This document shows positions 5,273-10,742 of a stretch of 10,742 nucleotides of DNA, piece after piece (positions within the stretch are counted from its first letter, which is position 1; the number at the start of each line of letters is the position of its first letter). This DNA is from JAAYEL01 sp964345835 (GTDB lineage Bacteria; Bacillota; Clostridia; Tissierellales; Peptoniphilaceae): assembly GCA_964345835.1 (NCBI GenBank), contig CAYFSL010000025.1, forward strand, positions 1 to 10,742. Reading direction: 5' to 3'. The notes beneath the pieces are model-generated. The model ran no database searches. It saw only the letters and a program-made list of their open reading frames with translations, and was not told where the DNA came from. The position numbers were made by a program, and so were the translations under genes.

Positions 5273-6446
5273 TAATTGGAAGTTGAAGCTCCTATCAATT
5301 TTTGGTGCTATTGTACTTTGGTCCTTCGTTATTTCTATGGAAAATCCTTTAGTTGTCGTGGATTTTTATAATATAGATATAGTATATGAAAATGAGAACA
5401 AGTTAAATCAAAAAGGGTTGGTACTGGTAGAAAAAGAAAAGCCTAAAATTAATATAAAGCTTAAAGGTCCAAGAAATAAATTGATGAATATAAATAAGCA
5501 ACAAATAAGGGTAAGTGCAGACCTGAGCAAATACGAAGAAGGTATTAAACCATTAAAGCTTGACTTTGATCTGCCAGAAAATACCCAACTTGCTGAAGAA
5601 CCAGACCCTATCAATATAAACATAGAAAGAATAATTACAAAGACCTTCCATGTAAATGTTAACCTTGAGGGCAAGATGGCGGATGAATATATCCTTGAGT
5701 CAGCTATATCAACTCCAGAAACTATTTCGGTCAAGGGTCCGAGGTCACTGGTAGAGTCAATTAATAGGGTTGAAGCCAAGCTTGATATAACGGACATAAA
5801 AAAGGACATGGTTGCAAATGTCAATGTAGAAGCCTTGAATGAGAAGTCTGAAAAGGTAGAAAATGTTATACTTGGGCAAAGCTTTGTAAATATCAACGTG
5901 TCAGTAAACAAGCAAAAGGAAGTTAGTATAGACCTGGTTACTGAAGGAGAATTACCAGAAGCAAGGAGGCTAAAAGGTGTAACCCTAACACCCCAAAGAA
6001 TTCGTATAAAAGGAGACTCAAGCCTGGTTGACAAGATAGATAAACTTCCAACTAGTAAGGTAGATTTGTCTAGTCTTTACTCGACAGACAATATAGAACT
6101 TCAGATTATCTTGCCTACAGGTGTCAGCCTGGTCAATCCTGATGCTAAGTTTTTTGCACGATTCGATATAGAAAAAGAAACCGAAAAAGACCTTCTCTTT
6201 CCAACTAGCAAGATAGATTTTCCTAATCGACCAACAGGAAAGCAGGTCTCCTTTGAAAAGCCCACTTTCAAGGTCAAGATAAAGGGATATGAAGATGACC
6301 TAGCTAAAGTTACACATGACAACTTATCAGCTTCATATAATTTAGGGCACTTTAGGGACGAGACAATAGAGATTACCCCGAAATTAGATGGTAAGGGGAA
6401 TTTTAGAATTATGAATATAGAAAAAGTTAAGTTGACTATTAAATAA
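5256..6446 (+). CDS. cdaR: CdaR, YbbR-domain regulator of CdaA
   Basis: Membrane-anchored extracytoplasmic protein that binds and modulates CdaA. The 396-residue product begins with a short cytosolic stretch and one hydrophobic anchor at about 10-28, followed by an extracytoplasmic region with four YbbR-like repeats at roughly 30-127, 128-218, 219-306 and 307-396. Repeats are marked by recurring segments such as KINIKLKGPRNKL (64-76), TISVKGPRSLVESI (156-169), RIRIKGDSSLVDKI (248-261) and FKVKIKGYEDDLAKV (338-352). The start at 5256 follows GGAAGGAG (5241-5248) by seven bases; the ATG at 5265 would be too far. The gene overlaps the end of cdaA, and gltX starts ten bases after it. It is shorter than the B. 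subtilis protein, mainly lacking a C-terminal tail. Confidence 0.92.
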   Translation: MKKMSDNWKLKLLSIFGAIVLWSFVISMENPLVVVDFYNIDIVYENENKLNQKGLVLVEKEKPKINIKLKGPRNKLMNINKQQIRVSADLSKYEEGIKPLKLDFDLPENTQLAEEPDPININIERIITKTFHVNVNLEGKMADEYILESAISTPETISVKGPRSLVESINRVEAKLDITDIKKDMVANVNVEALNEKSEKVENVILGQSFVNINVSVNKQKEVSIDLVTEGELPEARRLKGVTLTPQRIRIKGDSSLVDKIDKLPTSKVDLSSLYSTDNIELQIILPTGVSLVNPDAKFFARFDIEKETEKDLLFPTSKIDFPNRPTGKQVSFEKPTFKVKIKGYEDDLAKVTHDNLSASYNLGHFRDETIEITPKLDGKGNFRIMNIEKVKLTIK

Positions 6447-6456
6447 TGGAGGAATT

Positions 6457-7935
6457 ATGACAAAAGAAGTAAAGGTGAGATTTGCACCATCTCCAACAGG
6501 ATATGTGCATATTGGTGGACTAAGAACAGCCCTATATAACTACTTATTCGCTAGAAATCAAGGGGGTAAGTTCATATTAAGGATAGAAGATACAGATAGG
6601 ACCAGGTTTGTAGAAGGGGCCCTTGAGAACCTAATCAAGGTCTTAGACTGGGCTGGCCTAGACTATGATGAAGGTGTCTACCTAGAAGATGGCAAGATAG
6701 TTCAGAAGGGGGATTTTGGTCCTTATATCCAGTCTGAAAGGGTTGAAAAGGGAATATACGACAAGTATATCAATCAACTGTTAGAAGAGGGTAAGGCCTA
6801 TTATTGCTTCTGCTCACAAGACAGGCTAGACAAGCTAAGAGACCAACAAAAGGCTGATGGTTTGATGCCAAAGTACGATGGACTGTGCCGTGGAATTTCC
6901 CTTGAAGAGGCTAAAAAGAGGGTTGAGGCAGGGGAAAAGCACGTAGTAAGATTAAAATTACCTGCTAACAAAGACATAGAATTTAACGACCTTATAAAAG
7001 GAAAGCTTTCTATAAACACCAATGATATGGATGACCAAGTCTTGATAAAGTCCGATGGCTTCCCGACTTACCATTTTGCCGTTGTCGTAGATGACCACCT
7101 AATGGGAATTACCCATATTATAAGGGGGGATGAATGGGTTTCATCAACTCCAAAGCATGTATACCTTTATGAGGCCCTTGGTTGGGAAAAGCCAACCTTT
7201 GTCCACCTTCCAACAGTTTTAGGTCAAGACAAGAAGAAGCTTTCCAAGAGAAATGCCGATGTATCTGTAGAAGACTTTGTGAAAAAGGGATATTTAAGAG
7301 ATGCTCTTATCAATTATATTGCCCTAGTAGGATGGACTCCAGAATCCAACCAAGAAATCCTATCCCATGATGACCTAGTAGACCAATTCTCAGTTGAAAG
7401 AGTATCAAGGTCAGGCGGAATCTTCGATGTTAAGAAACTTGACTGGGTTAACTCCCACTATATCAAGGAGTTAAGCAATGAAGAAATTGCAGATAGGATT
7501 AGACCTTATCTTATTGAAGAAGGCTTAATCGATGACTCCTATGACCACGATAAGCTTATAAGTCTGGCAGATACCTTTAAGACTTCTATCAACAAGTTTT
7601 CTGAAATCGCTGACCAAACAGCCTTCCTATTTAAAGACTATAGGCAAGATGGCTACTATGACCAAGTAAAGGATAATATCAGCTCTGATGATGCCAAAGC
7701 AGTCTTAAAGAAGATGAAGGAAATCCTAGAGAATGAAGAATTAGACGAAGACCTAGCCAACAGTTTGATGAAAAGGATCCAAAAAGAAACAGGTGTAAAG
7801 GGCAAGAACCTTTATATGCCTGCAAGATCTGCAATTTCGGGTCAAGCCCATGGCCCAGAAATGCACCACCTTTTCATGGTATTGGGTAAAGAAGGGCTTC
7901 TAGAAAGAATTAATTACGTATTAGATAAATTTTAG
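6457..7935 (+). CDS. gltX: Glutamyl-tRNA synthetase
   Basis: Class I synthetase charging tRNA-Glu (and, in organisms with GatCAB, probably also tRNA-Gln). The 492-residue product has the HIGH-type motif in FAPSPTGYVHIGG (9-21), a KMSKS-type KLSKR at 261-265 after LGQDKK, and a zinc motif Cys117-x-Cys119, Tyr140, Cys144 with the same spacing as recalled for E. coli GluRS. The anticodon-binding helical domain follows from about 330. Residues 75-90 contain a small insertion (EDGKIVQKGDFGPY) compared with the shorter loop of many bacterial enzymes. GGAGG lies at 6448-6452 just before the ATG. It is the third gene of the operon and has no T-box leader, so it depends on read-through from cdaA unless there is an internal promoter. 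Confidence 0.97.
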   Translation: MTKEVKVRFAPSPTGYVHIGGLRTALYNYLFARNQGGKFILRIEDTDRTRFVEGALENLIKVLDWAGLDYDEGVYLEDGKIVQKGDFGPYIQSERVEKGIYDKYINQLLEEGKAYYCFCSQDRLDKLRDQQKADGLMPKYDGLCRGISLEEAKKRVEAGEKHVVRLKLPANKDIEFNDLIKGKLSINTNDMDDQVLIKSDGFPTYHFAVVVDDHLMGITHIIRGDEWVSSTPKHVYLYEALGWEKPTFVHLPTVLGQDKKKLSKRNADVSVEDFVKKGYLRDALINYIALVGWTPESNQEILSHDDLVDQFSVERVSRSGGIFDVKKLDWVNSHYIKELSNEEIADRIRPYLIEEGLIDDSYDHDKLISLADTFKTSINKFSEIADQTAFLFKDYRQDGYYDQVKDNISSDDAKAVLKKMKEILENEELDEDLANSLMKRIQKETGVKGKNLYMPARSAISGQAHGPEMHHLFMVLGKEGLLERINYVLDKF

Positions 7936-7943
7936 GAAAGAAG

Positions 7944-9329
7944 ATGAAAGTATACAATACTCTAAAAAGACAAAAGGAAGAATTTAAGACTATAGAGGAA
8001 GGCAAGGTAAGGATGTATGTCTGTGGACCGACAGTCTATGACTATATCCATATCGGCAATGCCAGGCCCCTAGTCTTCTTCGATACTGTCAGAAGATACC
8101 TTGAATACAAGGGCTATGAGGTAAAGTTTGTAATGAACTTTACGGACATTGACGACAAGATAATCAACAGGGCCATTGAAGAAGATGTTGACTACAAAGA
8201 GATAACTGAAAAATACATTAAAGCCTTTAAGGAAAATGCCCTAGCCCTTAATGTAGATGACAAGAAGATCACCCATACAAAGGCCACCGAATATATAGGG
8301 AAAATGATTAAATTCATCAAGGAATTAGAGGCCATGGGGGCAGCCTATGACACTAAGGATACAGTCTTTTTCTCTATAGATAAGGCAAAAGACTACGGCA
8401 AGCTTTCTGGTAAAAACATTGATGACCTTATAGCTGGCAGTAGGGTAGACCTAAATTTAGACAAAAAAAGTCCTATGGACTTTGCCCTTTGGAAAAAGAA
8501 AAAGTTAGACAAGGAACCGTCATGGAACAGCCCTTGGGGACAAGGAAGGCCAGGTTGGCATATAGAATGTTCGGTAATGGCTAAGGATAGTCTGGGAGAA
8601 ACTATAGACATCCATGGAGGGGGAGAAGACTTACAATTTCCCCATCATGAAAATGAGATTGCCCAATCAGAGACCCTGCATGACCATCCTTTTGCCAATT
8701 ACTGGATGCATAATGCTATGATTACAATTGACTCTGAAAAAATGTCAAAATCAAAGGGTAACTTCTTCACTCTCCATGATATCGAGAAGGAATACGACCT
8801 AAAGGTGATAAGGCTTTGGTTAATTTCATCCCACTACAGGTCACCCCTAGACTTTTCAGACCAATCTCTAAACGCCTTTAAGGCATCTTATGAGAGACTG
8901 CAAAACACCTTTAACAAGCTTAATGCCCTTGAAGGACTTTGCAAGGGAGAAAAAGACCAGGTTCAAAAGGCGGACGACCTACTTAAGTCTTTTGAAGAAG
9001 CTATGGATGATGATTTTAATACCTCTCACGCCTTAGCCTACTTATTTGACCTTTCAAAATTGATTAATACGGACCTATCGGAAGATATTTCCCAAGAATA
9101 CTATCAAAAGCTAAAGAACAACTTTATGTTAATGTCTGATATATTAGGCCTAAAATATGAGGAAGAAAAAGAAGAGCTTCCAGAGGAAATCAAAGACCTA
9201 ATTGACCAAAGGACTCAGGCAAGGAAGGACAAAAACTGGGCTCTTGCAGACCAGATTAGGGATAAGCTTAGGGAAATGAATATAGAAATAAAGGATACCC
9301 CTCAAGGCATTAGCTGGAAGAGGATATAG
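7944..9329 (+). CDS. cysS: Cysteinyl-tRNA synthetase
   Basis: Class I synthetase charging tRNA-Cys. The 461-residue length is normal. Visible motifs are YVCGPTVYDYIHIGNARP with zinc ligand Cys27 and the HIGH-type HIGN, NFTDIDDKI (about 66-74), WHIECSVMA with zinc ligand Cys209, GGGEDLQFPHHENEIAQ carrying the His and Glu zinc ligands, and KMSKS at 266-270. The C-terminal part (ARKDKNWALADQIRDKLRE) is the usual helical region. The start overlaps a weak ribosome site (AGGAAAG at 7934-7940) that includes the gltX stop codon, so translation is probably coupled to gltX. In B. subtilis cysE lies between gltX and cysS; here only eight bases separate them. Confidence 0.97.
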   Translation: MKVYNTLKRQKEEFKTIEEGKVRMYVCGPTVYDYIHIGNARPLVFFDTVRRYLEYKGYEVKFVMNFTDIDDKIINRAIEEDVDYKEITEKYIKAFKENALALNVDDKKITHTKATEYIGKMIKFIKELEAMGAAYDTKDTVFFSIDKAKDYGKLSGKNIDDLIAGSRVDLNLDKKSPMDFALWKKKKLDKEPSWNSPWGQGRPGWHIECSVMAKDSLGETIDIHGGGEDLQFPHHENEIAQSETLHDHPFANYWMHNAMITIDSEKMSKSKGNFFTLHDIEKEYDLKVIRLWLISSHYRSPLDFSDQSLNAFKASYERLQNTFNKLNALEGLCKGEKDQVQKADDLLKSFEEAMDDDFNTSHALAYLFDLSKLINTDLSEDISQEYYQKLKNNFMLMSDILGLKYEEEKEELPEEIKDLIDQRTQARKDKNWALADQIRDKLREMNIEIKDTPQGISWKRI

Positions 9330-9338
9330 GAGGAGGGC

Positions 9339-10079
9339 ATGTCAGATTATATAATCGGTAGAAATGCCATAATTGAATTTCTAAAAACAAAAGACGGGGG
9401 CCACAAGCTCTTTATCCAAAGGGGGGACCTTAAAGGGTCTGTCCACAAGATTGTAGGAATGGCCAAGGACAAGAAGATAATTATAGTAGAGGCGGACAGG
9501 AAAAAGTTAGATGAGATGGCTCAGGGAGGTAACCACCAAGGGGTTATTCTCTTAACTGACAACTACCAATATTCAACCCTTAACGCTATATTAAAGGCTG
9601 GAGAGGAGGCTGAAAATGACCCTCTAATTATAATTCTTGATGAGATAACAGACCCCCACAACCTAGGAGCCATTATAAGGACAGCAGAAGCTGCAGGAGC
9701 CAATGGGGTGATAATCCCTAATAGGAGGTCTTCCACAGTAAACCATACAGTCCATAAGACATCAGCTGGGGCTACCAGCTATATGAGAGTTTGTAAGGTA
9801 ACAAATATCGTTCAAACCATAGAAAGACTAAAGAAAGAGGGCTATTGGGTTTATGGTGCTGATGGAAGGGCTGAAAAAGCCTATACCGAAATAGATTACA
9901 GTGGCAAGGTTTGTCTAGTTATTGGGAATGAAGGCAGGGGGATCTCCCAGTCAGTAAAAAAACACTGTGATGTACTTTCATACATACCTATGTATGGAAA
10001 GACTGAATCACTTAACGCCTCAACATCTGCAGCCATCTATATATATGAAATTTTGAGATCTAGAAATGCACATAAATAA
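9339..10079 (+). CDS. rlmB: 23S rRNA 2'-O-methyltransferase RlmB/TrmH family (YacO-like)
   Basis: SPOUT-class, SAM-dependent methyltransferase; RlmB methylates the ribose of a conserved G in 23S rRNA domain V. The 246-residue product has the N-terminal substrate-binding domain (IIGRNAIIEFL, then HQGVILL at 66-72) and the knotted C-terminal domain with all three family motifs: DPHNLGAIIRTAEAAGA (105-121), VIGNEGRGIS (194-203), and IPMYGKTESLNASTSAAI (216-233). AGGAGG overlaps the cysS stop and fits the ATG at 9339. Position in gltX-cysS-rlmB-rae1 matches B. subtilis yacO. Its exact target is inferred from family and context; another TrmH-like specificity cannot be ruled out. It overlaps the next gene by 14 bases if that gene starts at 10066. 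Confidence 0.93.
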   Translation: MSDYIIGRNAIIEFLKTKDGGHKLFIQRGDLKGSVHKIVGMAKDKKIIIVEADRKKLDEMAQGGNHQGVILLTDNYQYSTLNAILKAGEEAENDPLIIILDEITDPHNLGAIIRTAEAAGANGVIIPNRRSSTVNHTVHKTSAGATSYMRVCKVTNIVQTIERLKKEGYWVYGADGRAEKAYTEIDYSGKVCLVIGNEGRGISQSVKKHCDVLSYIPMYGKTESLNASTSAAIYIYEILRSRNAHK

Positions 10080-10608
10080 AAGGTGTTTTATGGTCGTTGA
10101 CGGCTATAATGTAATAAACTCTTGGGAGATACTTCAAGATGCCGGTGAAATATCCCTGGACAATGCCAGGCAAAGCCTCCTTGACATGATGGCTGAACTT
10201 GCAAAAATTACTGGGGAGAAGATAATAGTTGTTTTTGACTCCTACTTGCAGAAAAATCCCACTAGGCAACACTATAGCCACAAGGGGGTTGAAATAGTTT
10301 ATACCAAGGAGTTTGAAACCGCTGACAATTATATTGAGAGATTTGTCAACGAGGCTAAAAAGAATGACGTTATAAAGGTCGCATCATCTGATGCCACCAT
10401 CCAGACGATAACCTTTGGAAAAGGGGCCTCAAGGATTTCTTCCAGAGAGTTGTACAATTATTATATAAATAGCAAGAAAAATTTAATAAGAAGGTCTGAT
10501 ATTCATCTTAAGAAGGGGAGCAAGGCTAAAAAAAATATAGTATCAATAGAAGGAGACTCCCTGGCCTTGATAGAAGAATTGGAAAGAAAGATGAGTGACA
10601 AGGGCTGA
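10066..10608 (+). CDS. rae1: YacP/Rae1-family NYN-domain endoribonuclease
   Basis: A 180-residue NYN (PIN-like) protein. In B. subtilis Rae1 (YacP) cuts mRNA within the ribosomal A site in a translation-dependent way. Visible family marks are the first strand VVDGYNVINSW with Asp12 (10-20), IIVVFDSYL around 54-62, FETADNYIERFV, VASSDATIQTITFGKGA, and SSRELYNYY; these acidic positions form the expected metal site. The C-terminal ~50 residues are basic (RRSDIHLKKGSKAKK), fitting an RNA or ribosome contact. Its start is uncertain: ATG 10066 overlaps rlmB and has a weak ribosome site, while ATG 10090 follows AAAAGGTG (10078-10085) but trims residues before the first strand. It is the last gene of the operon. 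Confidence 0.88.
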   Translation: MHINKRCFMVVDGYNVINSWEILQDAGEISLDNARQSLLDMMAELAKITGEKIIVVFDSYLQKNPTRQHYSHKGVEIVYTKEFETADNYIERFVNEAKKNDVIKVASSDATIQTITFGKGASRISSRELYNYYINSKKNLIRRSDIHLKKGSKAKKNIVSIEGDSLALIEELERKMSDKG

Positions 10609-10622
10609 TGATTTTTATATAG

Positions 10623-10655
10623 GGTTGGTTGAGTATTACTCGACCAGCCTTTTTT
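10623..10655 (+). terminator. Intrinsic terminator of the cdaA-rae1 operon
   Basis: A 12-bp stem with two G-U pairs (arms 10623-10634 and 10638-10649) and a 3-nt ATT loop is followed by six T (10650-10655). It begins 15 bases after the rae1 stop and closes the six-gene unit. The remaining 87 bases are AT-rich without a gene I can support. Confidence 0.92.
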
Positions 10656-10742
10656 CTATGCCATATAAGTACAGAAGCTATATAAATCATAATTATATAT
10701 AAATAGGCTTAAAGTATAGCTGTATTGGCTTGATGAAAAAAT

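Noticed and set aside
5408..6034. A 208-codon open frame on the minus strand antisense to cdaR
   Set aside because: It lies fully inside a well-supported gene, has a Ser/Leu/Phe-rich low-information product typical of the mirror of an AAG/GAA-rich coding strand, and matches no family I recognise.

Overview
The window is AT-rich, with Firmicute-type GGAGG ribosome binding sites, ATG/GTG/TTG starts, many ATA and AGG codons and simple sigma-A-like promoters. Gene content (cdaA-cdaR, an HPr with both His15 and Ser46, FabK-type enoyl reductase, gltX-cysS-rlmB-rae1) points to a low-GC Gram-positive. My best guess is an anaerobic coccus of the Tissierellia/Peptoniphilaceae (Anaerococcus-like); the genus is inference, not something the sequence proves.

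Left part (1-1850). xpt, a xanthine phosphoribosyltransferase, runs leftward from a textbook promoter (TTGACT-17-TATACT on the minus strand) to an intrinsic terminator at 31-70. An alpha/beta hydrolase of the monoglyceride lipase/lysophospholipase type runs the other way from its own extended -10 promoter, so 715-873 is a compact divergent promoter region. The first ~120 bases lie beyond xpt and may be the edge of something cut by the window.

Middle part (1850-4400). A FabK-like FMN enoyl-ACP reductase is followed nine bases later by a NUDIX hydrolase of the CoA-pyrophosphatase type. A ferritin with a complete ferroxidase centre and then ptsH (HPr) each appear to have their own promoter, and ptsH ends in a clear terminator. 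The ferritin and HPr starts are best placed downstream of the longest open frame, because a Shine-Dalgarno sequence lies inside the extra N-terminal codons.

Right part (4400-10742). Six genes on one strand with gaps of at most 10 bases or short overlaps look like one operon closed by a strong terminator at 10623-10655: cdaA (c-di-AMP synthase), cdaR (its YbbR-domain regulator), gltX, cysS, rlmB (23S rRNA Gm methyltransferase) and a YacP/Rae1 NYN endoribonuclease. This joins a cell-wall/osmotic second-messenger module to a translation module. It lacks glmM, the usual partner of cdaA-cdaR, and lacks the cysE and mrnC genes that lie in the corresponding Bacillus subtilis block. The last ~87 bases after the terminator are AT-rich with no gene I can support.

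Most of the window is conserved housekeeping DNA. I see no CRISPR array, phage, toxin-antitoxin pair or obvious new defence system. The more unusual items are a perfect 11-bp inverted repeat inside the 5' end of the NUDIX gene, the cdaAR-gltX-cysS-rlmB-rae1 arrangement, and the unexplained left edge.
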